A stretch of 64,000 nucleotides of DNA from Candidatus Saccharibacteria bacterium UBA1932 (GCA_002337095.1 DDFI01000004.1:12670-76669); one strand, 5' to 3'; positions 25,122 through 33,967 are shown, counted from the stretch's first letter. Notes: generated from the letters alone by a model not told the origin. Translations and numbers: made by a program.

Positions 25122-25316
25122 ATGGAGCAATTAAATCAACAAACTCATCTGGAGACTGAGGAAGTCAAAGATATTGCGCTTTCTGTTGATAGCGCGCCAG
25201 AGGATTCGCGAATTAATACAGGTCAAGTAGCTAACGAATCTGAGAACTTGCCCGACTACGGTCCGATACGCGTTAGTGCGTTTGGCCCAAATACATATGG
25301 AGATTTTCATAGCTAG
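25122..25316 (+). CDS. Small acidic peptide gene, possible peptide precursor
   Basis: 64 residues with a good AAGGAGAGG before the ATG. The N-terminal two thirds are acidic (HLETEEVKDIALSVDSAPED), the C-terminal third is polar and aromatic with Pro, Gly and Asn (DYGPIRVSAFGPNTYGDFHS). Such a leader-plus-core look is common for ribosomally made peptide precursors; no family was recognised. It is the first cargo gene after the repeat and points toward the convergent leuS. A role with the HprK-like kinase gene of the same cargo is speculative. Confidence 0.55.
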   Translation: MEQLNQQTHLETEEVKDIALSVDSAPEDSRINTGQVANESENLPDYGPIRVSAFGPNTYGDFHS

Positions 25317-25398
25317 CATTGAGCATTTCAAAGTACCCTCATATCTTTACAGTTATTAACAATCTCAAATGGTTGCCCTACAAAACACACTCATACTG

Positions 25399-25427
25399 CT
25401 TACAGTATCGTAGTTACTTACTGTAAG
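25399..25427. terminator. Dyad between the peptide gene and leuS
   Basis: CTTACAGTA...TACTGTAAG; weak T run. Could end either convergent transcript or act as a binding site. Confidence 0.35.
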
Positions 25428-25478
25428 TATAGCAAGCCTCCGGTTGCTGCAAGGGATTTGTGGCAAATATCTTGCTAT

Positions 25479-27902
25479 TTACTTCACAACGATGCTGACG
25501 AGGCGACCAGGGATATATAGCACCTTGGTCGGCTCTTTGTTTTCAAGGAATTTTTGGACGTTTTCTTGCGCCAACGCGAGTGCCTTCACCTCTTCTTCTG
25601 AGGCATTTTTGTCAATTTCAACCGTCGCACGAACCTTACCGTTGACCTGCACAACGAGCTTGATGGTTTCTGTCACAAGGAGCGCTTCGTCCCAATTTGG
25701 CCACGGCTCAAAATCGAGCTGACTGTCGTGGCCAAGCTGACTCCAGAGTTCTGCGGCCATATGTGGCGCGGTCGGCTGGATTAACTTGACCAGTGTCTCG
25801 AGGACTTCTTGCCACTGCTCACTGAAACCGTCAGTCTTGAGCTTATAGAGTTCATTGACGTATTCCATTAGCGCAGCGATAGCAGTATTGAAGCTCAAGC
25901 GACGATAGTCATCAGTAACTTTTTTGATCGTTTGGTGCGTGAGCGTTTGCAACGCTTTCGACTCGCCCTCCACTTTTTGGCTCTCGAGATACTCCTGCGT
26001 CAATGTCCAGACGCGATTGAGGAAGCGATAGACACCAGCGATACCGCGGCTGTTCCAGCTAGAATTTTCGTTAATCGGACCGAGGAAAAGCTCAAACGTC
26101 CGCAGTGCATCAGCGCCGTAACCCTGATCAATCACGTCGATCGGATCGACGACATTGCCCTTGCTTTTGCTCATCTTGGTGCCGTCTTCGGCTTGGATCA
26201 GACCGTGATACACCAGCTTTTTGACTGGCTCTGGCTCTGGTACGAGCCCCATATCGAAGAATACTCGGTTCCAAAACCGCACGTATAGCAAATGTGCGAC
26301 GGCGTGATCACCGCCGATATACATATCAACAGGCGACCAGTAGCTAGCCTTCTCAGGATCCCACGCTTGCTCGGCATTGTGCGGGTCGGTGTAACGCAGC
26401 AGATACCAGCTGCTGCAAGCGTAGCCGTCCATCGTGTCAGTTTCACGCGTCATCTCCTCGCCGTTGATGACGACCTTGGCAAAGTCTTTGTCACGCGCTA
26501 GTACGCCCTTACCGCTACCGTCTGGTTCGTAATTTTCAACCTCTGGCAGCATAACAGGGAGCTGGTCTTCGGGGATGGCGTGCGCGTTGCCGTCTTTGTC
26601 GTAGGCAATCGGAATCGGCGCACCCCAGTAGCGCTGGCGGCTGATGAGCCAGTCGCGCATTTTGTATGTCGTTTTGGCTCGTCCAAGACCTTGCTGTTCG
26701 AGCCAGGCCACAATTTCCTCACGCGCGTCACTCGATTCCATGCCGTCGTATACTCCTGAATTCACGAGAAAGCCCTCGCCGCGGTACACGCCCGCATCTG
26801 GGTTATTTTCAGGTTTTTCAACGACTTCGACAATCGGCAAATCGTATTTCTCCGCAAATGCATAGTCGCGCTCGTCGTGCGCCGGCACCGCCATCACCGC
26901 ACCGGTGCCGTAGCCACCGAGCACGTAATCGGCGACCCAGATTGGCACGTTTTCGCCTGTCGCAGGATTGACAGCGTAGCTACCCGTGAAGACGCCTGTT
27001 TTTTCTTTCGTATCATTGGTGCGTTCGATTTCTGATTTTTTGACCGCTTCATCGATATACTGATATGTAAATTCGGCGTGATCACCGACAGCGAGCGAGC
27101 GAGCGAGTGGATGTTCGGGCGCAAGGACAAGGGACGTCGCGCCAAAGATCGTATCAGGACGGGTCGAGAAGACCGTAATAATTTCGTCGTTATCGGCAAG
27201 CTTGTAATCAATCTCTGCACCGACCGATTTGCCAATCCAGTTACGCTGCGCCGTCTTGATTTTTTCTGGCCAGTCGAGGTCATCGAGCCCCTCAAGCAGT
27301 GCATCGGCATATTCAGTAATCTTGAAAAACCACTGCTTCATCGACTTTTTCACAACTTCAGTGCCACAGCGCCAACATTTGCCCGCTTCTACCTGCTCGT
27401 TGGCAAGCACGGTCTTATCAACCGGACACCACCACTGCAAGCTTTCTTTTTGATAGACCAAGCCCCGCTCGAAGAATTTGGTGAAAATCCACTGTGTCCA
27501 GCGATAATATTCTGGATTGGAGGTTTGGACTTCACGAGACCAGTCGATACTTACTCCAACTTTATCGAGCTGATGCTTGAATTTAGCGATATTCGCTTTA
27601 ATACTCTCTTGCGGAGAAACGCCGGTTTTTATCGCATAGTTCTCAGCTGGAAGACCAAAATTATCGAATCCCATTGGATACATAACATTGTAGTTTTGAG
27701 TTCGAAAAAACCGAGTCGTCGCATCAATGATTGCATACTCAAAGATGTGACCGACGTGCATACCCGCTCCCGATGGATATGGGAACATGTTCGTGATGTA
27801 ATATTTTGGCTTGTCTGAGTTTTCGGTTGTCTCATAGCGCTTATCGTCAACCCAAATCCGCCGCCATTTCTGTTCAATTCTACTGGGATCGTAAGATTTC
27901 AT
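25479..27902 (-). CDS. leuS: Leucyl-tRNA synthetase inside element 2
   Basis: Complete bacterial-type LeuRS, 807 residues. HIGH motif as GAGMHVGHI in FPYPSGAGMHVGHIFEYAI, zinc-binding-like CPVDKTVL...CWRCG, editing CP1 domain with TVFSTRPDTIFGATSLV and the Asp-containing PAHDERDYAFA, KMSKS as GTKMSKSKGNV (about residue 585), and the anticodon and C-terminal domains. It lies between the inverted repeats of an element inserted in a tRNA-Leu gene. It may be the only chromosomal copy carried along, or an additional copy giving resistance to a LeuRS-directed compound, as known for agrocin 84 producers. Composition is close to the core genome and unlike the AT-richer cargo genes downstream. Confidence 0.93.
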   Translation of the reverse strand: MKSYDPSRIEQKWRRIWVDDKRYETTENSDKPKYYITNMFPYPSGAGMHVGHIFEYAIIDATTRFFRTQNYNVMYPMGFDNFGLPAENYAIKTGVSPQESIKANIAKFKHQLDKVGVSIDWSREVQTSNPEYYRWTQWIFTKFFERGLVYQKESLQWWCPVDKTVLANEQVEAGKCWRCGTEVVKKSMKQWFFKITEYADALLEGLDDLDWPEKIKTAQRNWIGKSVGAEIDYKLADNDEIITVFSTRPDTIFGATSLVLAPEHPLARSLAVGDHAEFTYQYIDEAVKKSEIERTNDTKEKTGVFTGSYAVNPATGENVPIWVADYVLGGYGTGAVMAVPAHDERDYAFAEKYDLPIVEVVEKPENNPDAGVYRGEGFLVNSGVYDGMESSDAREEIVAWLEQQGLGRAKTTYKMRDWLISRQRYWGAPIPIAYDKDGNAHAIPEDQLPVMLPEVENYEPDGSGKGVLARDKDFAKVVINGEEMTRETDTMDGYACSSWYLLRYTDPHNAEQAWDPEKASYWSPVDMYIGGDHAVAHLLYVRFWNRVFFDMGLVPEPEPVKKLVYHGLIQAEDGTKMSKSKGNVVDPIDVIDQGYGADALRTFELFLGPINENSSWNSRGIAGVYRFLNRVWTLTQEYLESQKVEGESKALQTLTHQTIKKVTDDYRRLSFNTAIAALMEYVNELYKLKTDGFSEQWQEVLETLVKLIQPTAPHMAAELWSQLGHDSQLDFEPWPNWDEALLVTETIKLVVQVNGKVRATVEIDKNASEEEVKALALAQENVQKFLENKEPTKVLYIPGRLVSIVVK

Positions 27903-27951
27903 GGATAATCGGTATTATATCAAATTACCCCCATAAATGTCCATTTACGCC

Positions 27952-28938
27952 CTACCGCGCAGTAGTACATATGTCATTCCATAATTTTTCTGGAATGACT
28001 ATAGAGGGAGTTTCGAGTGCTTTGTTATATCGATCGTGACTCATGACGCCTGGTAGCTGTTCGTTTTTTAGACCTTCTATAAGTTCAGGTGCCAAGTAGT
28101 TGCCCTCCTGTGTCTGTGCATTAATAGCAATCATGACCATATTCCCGCGACCCTTGCGATCACCTGCAAGTGTTGATAGCATCGCCTGTAACGCCAGAGA
28201 AATCGCATACACCTTGCGATCACCTTTTTGATCATCCTTTTGCTCAATATATCCAGTAAACTCACCGTCTTCGAATAGATCATCGATTGATCGAGGCCGA
28301 CCCCCTGTTGACGTTCGGTAGTGCTCGAGCTGCAACTCACCCCAATACTTTGCTACCAAGACCTCCCCGAACGAACTAGGTGCCCCCGTTATATCTGTAA
28401 TTAACTGAGTATTCGCATCATGAACACCAATTGCGAGTGGATTTGTTCCTATAATTCTTTTTTGATCACGAGGAGCAGAGGATAGTTTTGGTGTTGAACC
28501 AAGTAAGATGCCCGTAGATCCATTTGCTGCCGTTAAATTGCGCATGTAGTAGCCTAGTGTGTTCGTCGGAAAGGCATTATGTATTATTGCTGTATGCATG
28601 CCGTACTGCTCCGCCCGATCTCGTACGAAGTCAGTTATTTGATTAAGTGCCAAATATCCAATTGATCGCGTGCAGTCGATGTGAGATATTCGATCAGTAT
28701 CCGAACCTCTGCGCTCAAATACAATAGGCTCGTCACCACCAAGCTCTTGGCTAATAAGCCATGGAACACGGACAAAGCCATGTGTTCTTTTTCCAGATAG
28801 TTCTGCGTATTCGAACTGATTAATAATTTCACTGGCAGACTCACTTGAAATCGCCAAGCTCTTTTCGAGTGCTCTCGCACTCTCGTGCTTTAAGTCGTCT
28901 CTCCTAACTTCAATGGTTTGGTACGGCTTTATACTCAT
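27952..28938 (-). CDS. LDH2/malate dehydrogenase-family oxidoreductase
   Basis: 328 residues of the Ldh2_MDH2 family (NAD(P)H-dependent; includes L-malate/sulfolactate dehydrogenases, ureidoglycolate dehydrogenase and delta1-pyrroline-2-carboxylate reductase). Visible: N-terminal helices with SAREALEKSL-like segment, the family segment GKRTHGFVRVPWLI (usual SHGxxRx P), a cofactor segment GTNPLAIGVHDANTQLITDI (usual G.NP...P), and a C-terminal PELIEGLKNEQLPG. The substrate is unknown; in the context of a ProRS-like neighbour an imino-acid reductase role is worth testing (inference). AT-rich relative to leuS, and transcribed divergently from the next gene. Confidence 0.75.
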   Translation of the reverse strand: MSIKPYQTIEVRRDDLKHESARALEKSLAISSESASEIINQFEYAELSGKRTHGFVRVPWLISQELGGDEPIVFERRGSDTDRISHIDCTRSIGYLALNQITDFVRDRAEQYGMHTAIIHNAFPTNTLGYYMRNLTAANGSTGILLGSTPKLSSAPRDQKRIIGTNPLAIGVHDANTQLITDITGAPSSFGEVLVAKYWGELQLEHYRTSTGGRPRSIDDLFEDGEFTGYIEQKDDQKGDRKVYAISLALQAMLSTLAGDRKGRGNMVMIAINAQTQEGNYLAPELIEGLKNEQLPGVMSHDRYNKALETPSIVIPEKLWNDICTTAR

Positions 28939-29055
28939 TTGTGTCGTTTCCTTTCCTCGAGATCTAATAGTGTGATAAGCTAAGTACGTAAGTCTGTCGT
29001 TTTAATTTAATATATTGTATAATATTTCTATAGAAAGTTAAAGTGAGATTTACAA

Positions 29056-30009
29056 ATGAATAGCCTTCAGTTTTCAGTAGCTACTTTAAATATTACTGTT
29101 CTTAGTGATATGGCATTAGATACAAAAGACCTGTTCGATCCACAACCCTACAACCTAAATACAAGCTTTTATATTCAGGAATACGCTGAAGATAAACTCA
29201 AGCATACCGTACAACTCAAAGTATGCGACACTATAGACGAATCGTCTGCAACAAGAGTCAAGGAAGAAATCATCGTATCGGGTGACTATTCCGCGCAGAC
29301 TAACCCACAATTCAATAAGCAATTCGGCCTGTTTGGCAACAAGGGCATCGTAAACCACCTCATCCTTAGTGAGCTCGAAAAACATGGCATCTCAGTTTTA
29401 CATGCATGCGCCATTATTCACCCCACAACAAAACACGTTGTCATAGGCATTGGTGGAAGCGGCTCAGGCAAAAGCGTTCTCGTATCAAACGCATTAAGCA
29501 AGGGATGGAAACTCATTGCAACCGAACATGTGCTTGTTAGCAGCGACGGACAATTGTATATGGGAAATGCATACGACAATATTACGCCGCAAGCTCTCGA
29601 TTTTATAAAGAACGCACTTCCCAAGGCAACACTATTCGAAGATAGAAAGATGGTAGAGCCCATTGGTAGCAAGTCGCTCGCAGATCTTACGCAATACCAA
29701 TTCAAGGAACCCCAGGTCCAGCTAGGGAATAATTTCACCATCGCGCTCATGAAGTTTGGCGATGAGCGGTTTAAGGATGGTGCTGCTATTGAAGATTCTG
29801 ATTTTGTCCTTCGATGTCTCCAGCAAGTCTCAAGTGAAAAAATCGCTAGTCCTGTGATTCTGAATAATGATATCATTCCCTCTGTTCTCTTTTCTGGCGA
29901 TACCCAAAATCGCACAAAAACAATTACATATTTACTGAATCATGCTAAAGAAAAAAGTATTGTTGGTGGACAGTATGGCGATATAACTCAATGGCTCGAT
30001 AAGAGGTAA
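29056..30009 (+). CDS. HprK-like P-loop kinase
   Basis: 317 residues. The P-loop GIGGSGSGKSVLVSNAL (residues 131-147) is preceded by SVLHACAIIHP, the H-A motif that goes with HPr kinase/phosphorylase-like folds; downstream ATEHVLVSS replaces the usual SDD metal-binding pair. Relatives include true HPr kinases and kinases that phosphorylate peptide precursors or free serine. No HPr or sugar PTS gene is visible, so classical carbon regulation is unlikely. Four bases separate it from the ProRS-like gene, so they are co-transcribed from TATAAT at about 29019. Confidence 0.7.
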   Translation: MNSLQFSVATLNITVLSDMALDTKDLFDPQPYNLNTSFYIQEYAEDKLKHTVQLKVCDTIDESSATRVKEEIIVSGDYSAQTNPQFNKQFGLFGNKGIVNHLILSELEKHGISVLHACAIIHPTTKHVVIGIGGSGSGKSVLVSNALSKGWKLIATEHVLVSSDGQLYMGNAYDNITPQALDFIKNALPKATLFEDRKMVEPIGSKSLADLTQYQFKEPQVQLGNNFTIALMKFGDERFKDGAAIEDSDFVLRCLQQVSSEKIASPVILNNDIIPSVLFSGDTQNRTKTITYLLNHAKEKSIVGGQYGDITQWLDKR

Positions 30010-30012
30010 TTA

Positions 30013-31530
30013 GTGAGTCGATCTGTTTCTAGTCAAAATGATGATCATCTTGCGCTCACAAGGCAGTATATCTATGGGCGTATCCTTGAGCTGCGAAATA
30101 CACAAAACTTCGAACTCGCAAGGCCTCTTTCTGAACTTTTACAGCTCCTAGCGGATACACCGTATCGTGCGGTTGTCGACGGTGATATCCAAGCGCTTCT
30201 CTCCCTTTTAAGAACTACAGGGTTCGCCGACACTACAAACACCAATTACGGATCAACGATATGGCTACCGAGTGGAACAAAATTCATGAATCATCTTGTC
30301 AATACATTTAAGCAGGAGGTGCTTAAGCTTGGATATGAAGAATACGTCTTCCCGGGACTCGTCTCGCCCGAAAACTTCGACATTCTCGCAGACAATATCT
30401 ACGATTTTACGGGGAACGCGTTTTTGGTATCAAGGGGCAGTACCAAGGCAGTATTAAAGCCTACCGGTGAAGCTATCATTTACCCCGTTGTTGCTTCGTG
30501 GCTACGCAACGAAGAATGCAAATTACCCTTACGAATATTCCAAACTGGTCCATATTATCGATATAAATCAGCGCCACATCCTTATCTTCGTCCCATGGAT
30601 TCAGCCTTAATGCTTGAAGCACATGGTTTTTTCAAAAATAGAGTAGCCATGAATAAAGAGTTCGCTAGGTCTGTCAAGCTATGCGAAAGCGTTGCAAGCG
30701 CACTATGTATGGATGCATACGTGGTATCGCGCCCGATCAGCTTCAATAAACCAGTTAGCGAAGAGACGGTCGCATATGACACATTGCTTCCTAATGGAAA
30801 AACGATACAGACACTCTTAGCATATAAACAAGGCCAAGTCTTCTCACGCCCATTCAATGTTAAATCTAAAGACTCAAAGGACTATACTTATCAAGTTACC
30901 TACGGAATGACCGAGCGAACACTGTATACTACTTTATTTATACATGCTGATCCACTTGGGCTACGCATCCCCGAAAAACTCGCACCAATACAAATTGCGG
31001 TTGTTGCTCGAGATAACAGAGCAAAAACGGTCGAGGCGGCGGAAACGCTCGTTGCCTCTATTACTGCACAAAACATACGCGTTGCAGTCTACTACGAGCA
31101 TGAAGAAGAGGGTGTCTCTCGACAACTAATCACAGCCGGCACACCCTTAATCGCATATGTTGATTCGGAGTTAGCAGGAAAAGGTATTCTTGAAGTTCTA
31201 GACCGACGTACATTATCTATAGAAACAGTAGGCGTTGACGCAGACTTCACTCCGTTGCTTTTAAGAGGAGATGCCGTTCTTGTCGAAGAACAATCACAAA
31301 GACGACGCAATAATACCGCCTCTATCGATTCGGTAGATGCCTTAAAAAACATACACCCAGCCTGTGCGCAGATATATGTGCATAGCTCTCACGAATGTAT
31401 TGATACTGTTCAAAATATCTCAGGTGGCGAGTATCTTGGCAGCCAGCTTACGCTATCAGAAGAGAGCAGGCCGTGCCTCGCATGCGAAAAGATGTGCAAT
31501 ACTTTTGGCTTTATTGGGAGGAGGGTGTAA
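30013..31530 (+). CDS. Prolyl-tRNA synthetase-like class II enzyme
   Basis: 505 residues. Class II core: motif 2 region KPTGEAIIYPVVASWLRN and LPLRIFQTGPYYRYKS, then LRPMDSALMLEAHGFF, comparable with the TSE and motif 2 segments of archaeal-type ProRS; motif 3 is weak. The C-terminal anticodon-binding-like domain starts LGLRIPEKLAPIQIAVVARD (ProRS: GLvlPprvAPiQv), and the end carries a Cys cluster CLACEKMC reminiscent of the zinc domain of archaeal-type ProRS. Divergence at the active site suggests a paralogue making an aminoacyl-adenylate or charged carrier, not housekeeping ProRS. GTG start after AAGAGG. Confidence 0.7.
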   Translation: MSRSVSSQNDDHLALTRQYIYGRILELRNTQNFELARPLSELLQLLADTPYRAVVDGDIQALLSLLRTTGFADTTNTNYGSTIWLPSGTKFMNHLVNTFKQEVLKLGYEEYVFPGLVSPENFDILADNIYDFTGNAFLVSRGSTKAVLKPTGEAIIYPVVASWLRNEECKLPLRIFQTGPYYRYKSAPHPYLRPMDSALMLEAHGFFKNRVAMNKEFARSVKLCESVASALCMDAYVVSRPISFNKPVSEETVAYDTLLPNGKTIQTLLAYKQGQVFSRPFNVKSKDSKDYTYQVTYGMTERTLYTTLFIHADPLGLRIPEKLAPIQIAVVARDNRAKTVEAAETLVASITAQNIRVAVYYEHEEEGVSRQLITAGTPLIAYVDSELAGKGILEVLDRRTLSIETVGVDADFTPLLLRGDAVLVEEQSQRRRNNTASIDSVDALKNIHPACAQIYVHSSHECIDTVQNISGGEYLGSQLTLSEESRPCLACEKMCNTFGFIGRRV

Positions 31531-31535
31531 TTTAT

Positions 31536-32150
31536 ATGAAATCTAAACCAATTAAAGATGCACGACCTAGTGATTTTATCCAGTGGCTTTCTCTGCGTTG
31601 GCCCAGCGATACAGTAGAAAGCCTAGACACCCCCACCCTCATAACAGAATTAAATAATTTCCGAGATATGTTTGTAGTATTATTCGGAGATACCTATATC
31701 GCTAGTAAAGCACTTTCTTTGTCGAATAATCGCAGAGATAGACTATCGGATACACTCCAGCTGCTTAATAATCGTGAAGAAAATAAAGAACTCACTAACC
31801 TCATTATACGAAACCTTCGCTTCGTTCCATCTTACGCTGAGCGACAAGAGAACGGTGTCTGGAAGCTGCTAACCGAATATGGGAAGAACCTAGGCATATG
31901 CAAGAGTGAGAATATTATCGAAGTATTTTCTGAGATACTCTCAATTGCACAAAAAAAACGTAAACTACCTAAAATTATAAGCTATGATGAGGTTGTATCG
32001 TTGATAGCCGAGCGCGACCACCTTAGAAGCGACAAAGAATATGAAAAGGCCGATTACATACTCACTCTCCTCAATACCCATGGAATTGAAGTGAGTGACA
32101 CCTCGAATGTAGAGGTATCGCTCGATCAAAGATGGAACTTTTCTCCTTAG
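31536..32150 (+). CDS. CysRS C-terminal-domain-like protein
   Basis: 204 residues with GGGAGGAGGG before the ATG. The C-terminal about 60 residues, AERDHLRSDKEYEKADYILT then LLNTHGIEV and a late W, match the helical DALR-side end of cysteinyl-tRNA synthetase (R..AR..KD...AD.IR..L...GI); the N-terminal about 140 residues are not recognised and contain no HIGH or KMSKS. It may be a tRNA- or synthetase-binding partner for the ProRS-like protein directly upstream. Confidence 0.55.
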   Translation: MKSKPIKDARPSDFIQWLSLRWPSDTVESLDTPTLITELNNFRDMFVVLFGDTYIASKALSLSNNRRDRLSDTLQLLNNREENKELTNLIIRNLRFVPSYAERQENGVWKLLTEYGKNLGICKSENIIEVFSEILSIAQKKRKLPKIISYDEVVSLIAERDHLRSDKEYEKADYILTLLNTHGIEVSDTSNVEVSLDQRWNFSP

Positions 32151-32448
32151 TTGAGGGACGAAGCAGCAGGATTGAGTTCGACTAATCCAAGATAGTCTAG
32201 CAGTATCGGATGGGTCGAATAGCGGCCCTCGTTTGGATTTCATTTTTTCCTGTCCCTAACCAACTCCTCGAGAATTGAACCGCTGATCTCATGGTCATCA
32301 CCTCTCGCTTAGCCGCGTCTCGTCTCGCACTTTAAACAAGGCTACCTACAAATACTTACCGACAGCAAAAAACTCTACCCTGAAAACGCTCTTGTAATAA
32401 TGAGAAAAGTATAGTAATATATGGAAAATACTTTACGGAGAAGTAGTG
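32151..32448. other. Non-coding gap in the synthetase-like cargo
   Basis: No complete gene. A minus-strand stretch at 32261-32315 reads like part of a tRNA (T-loop-like GGTTCAATTC and an anticodon-arm-like TGATGACCATGAGATCA with CAT in the loop) but has no matching T or acceptor stem. On the plus strand 32316-32416 an open frame ...LTDSKKLYPENALVIMRKV ends without a start, perhaps the tail of a lost gene. Confidence 0.35.
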
Positions 32449-32976
32449 ATGTCAGAGCAATATAAAGGCACTCCTTTACAGAGCGCTGAGTGGGCAGATT
32501 TTCAGCACGGCAATCTTTCTGTAACTGGAGAGCGATTACCAATACAAATGGTAAATAGCGATGGCACTGGCCTTCCGCTTCTCAAAAATGGGAACTTTGG
32601 AACCGATCTTATTCGCTTCGGAGCCAATGAGGGCGTAGCCGAACACAGACATATTGGACAACATGTGCTCTTTGTTCTACGAGGTCTAGGTGTAGTTAAG
32701 TACGACGGTATAGATAACAGTCTGTATCCTGGAAAGTGTTATATGGTTGAAAGCTTCGTTCCTCACGCAATATATGCAGGCGAAGACGATTCGCTCGTGC
32801 TGCTGGTCGTGGGCGACGATCATCGCGGTCTGGCTGATCCGGCGCGGATGGAGCTTACGAAATTAGGCGAACAAGAGCGTCTTCCCGATGGCACCATGCC
32901 TGCCTATCAGGGTGAAATATTGAAAGCGCTTAAAGAAACCCATAATATTAAACCTGGAAGCGCGTACACTGATTAA
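32449..32976 (+). CDS. Cupin-fold protein (cargo)
   Basis: 175 residues. Cupin motif 1 is EGVAEHRHIGQHVLFVLRGL with two His and a Gln/His position for metal, motif 2 is PGKCYMVESFVPHAIYAG (P-G-x(5)-P-H). Small-molecule dioxygenase, isomerase or sensor roles are all possible. ATG at 32449 has GGAGAAG upstream. Last gene before the right repeat of element 2. Confidence 0.78.
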   Translation: MSEQYKGTPLQSAEWADFQHGNLSVTGERLPIQMVNSDGTGLPLLKNGNFGTDLIRFGANEGVAEHRHIGQHVLFVLRGLGVVKYDGIDNSLYPGKCYMVESFVPHAIYAGEDDSLVLLVVGDDHRGLADPARMELTKLGEQERLPDGTMPAYQGEILKALKETHNIKPGSAYTD

Positions 32977-33018
32977 ATACCAATAGCAGCGGATTTTAGA
33001 GGATAACTGTGCGGGAGG

Positions 33019-33270
33019 GCGCGTAGCGCGGCGGCTCTGCCGCCTAGGCGAAGCCCCAACGCCTCTACTGCTTATGCAGTAGTCGAACCACCAGAAAACA
33101 CCCTTTTCAACTAAAAAAGAAATTCGGCGGGGGAAATATCAAAATAAGGGCAAAGGGATTTTTCTGGTGGGGCGAGCGGGCGCGTGCGCCCGCAGGCGTT
33201 GGGGCTGAGTCTGCACGGCTCAGCCGTTTTCCTCAAAATAGGTTCTAGCCTTGTCGTACAAGGACACCAA
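33019..33270 (-). repeat. Right half-repeat of element 2 (module M2')
   Basis: 252 bp inverted copy of 24781-25032 with one difference seen (AGTAGTCG versus AGTAGCCG). Ends GGACACCAA at the element boundary. Confidence 0.88.
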
Positions 33271-33397
33271 TATAAATGCCACGGCACGTTCGTGGCGTTT
33301 TCGTTGGTACCTACGCCGATTCTCCTGTTAATCTGCGGCAATTTGCGCTATACTAGATAGGTAACTAGTCTTAGTAATAGAAGGGGTATATTCCATT

Positions 33398-33967
33398 ATG
33401 ACACCAACTCTTATCATCTTGCTCATTGTCGTGGCAGTTGTACTGCTGCTCGCGCTGGTGGCCTGGACCACTTATAACGCACTGGTCAAATACAAGCTTC
33501 AGGCCGACGAATCATGGAGTGGTATCACTGTGCAGCTCAAGCGCCGTGCCGACCTGATTCCGAACCTCGTCGAGACAGTCAAGGGCTATGCTGCCCACGA
33601 ATCTGGCGTGTTTGAAAAAGTCACCGAAGCCCGCGCAAGTGTGGTGAACGCTACCGGCGTCAAGGATAGCGCTGCGGCCGAGGGCGAGCTGCAGGGGGCC
33701 CTCAAGAGCCTCTTCGCCGTTGCCGAGAATTATCCGCAGCTCAAAGCCAACGAAAACTTCCTGCAGCTGCAGGCTGAAGTGACCGACACCGAGGACAAAA
33801 TCCAGGCGGCACGCCGCTTTTACAACGCTGCTGTACGCGAACTCAACACGCGTATTCAGATATTCCCAAACAATATTTTTGCTGGGATGTTTGGTTTTAG
33901 CTCGCGCGAATTTTTTGAAGTAGAAGACCAGGCTGCGATCGAACAACCAGTCGAAGTAAAGTTCTAA
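33398..33967 (+). CDS. lemA: LemA family protein
   Basis: 189 residues: one N-terminal membrane helix (LIILLIVVAVVLLLALVAW) then the helical LemA domain with YNALVKYKLQADESWSGITV, RRADLIPNLVETVKGYAAHE and YNAAVRELNTRI. Membrane-anchored with the helical part probably outside or at the membrane face. Function is not firmly known; usually beside TPM or Tim44-like membrane proteins, as here. It is the first chromosomal gene right of element 2. Confidence 0.93.
   Translation: MTPTLIILLIVVAVVLLLALVAWTTYNALVKYKLQADESWSGITVQLKRRADLIPNLVETVKGYAAHESGVFEKVTEARASVVNATGVKDSAAAEGELQGALKSLFAVAENYPQLKANENFLQLQAEVTDTEDKIQAARRFYNAAVRELNTRIQIFPNNIFAGMFGFSSREFFEVEDQAAIEQPVEVKF

Larger units (their letters stand above)
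22961..33270. mobile_element. Integrated element 2, same plan as element 1 with a large cargo
   Basis: Bounded by CACCAA at 22961 and 33265-33270. Order: left half-repeat (22961-23095), recombinase on the minus strand, internal full inverted repeat (24652-25032), about 8 kb of cargo, right half-repeat (33019-33270). The predicted circle is about 10.3 kb with two 381-bp inverted repeats. Just outside the right edge an ATGCCACG/CGTGGC hairpin (about 33276-33302) is probably the original tRNA terminator, and lemA follows, so the empty site would be tRNA-Leu, terminator, lemA. No long duplication of the tRNA 3' end is seen, only the 6-bp core. Confidence 0.78.

Noticed and set aside
29056..30009. 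Classical HPr kinase/phosphorylase (hprK)
   Set aside because: The SDD region is replaced and no HPr or PTS gene is present, so I named only the fold.
30013..31530. Housekeeping proS
   Set aside because: Active-site motifs are diverged and the gene sits in mobile cargo; a paralogue is more likely.
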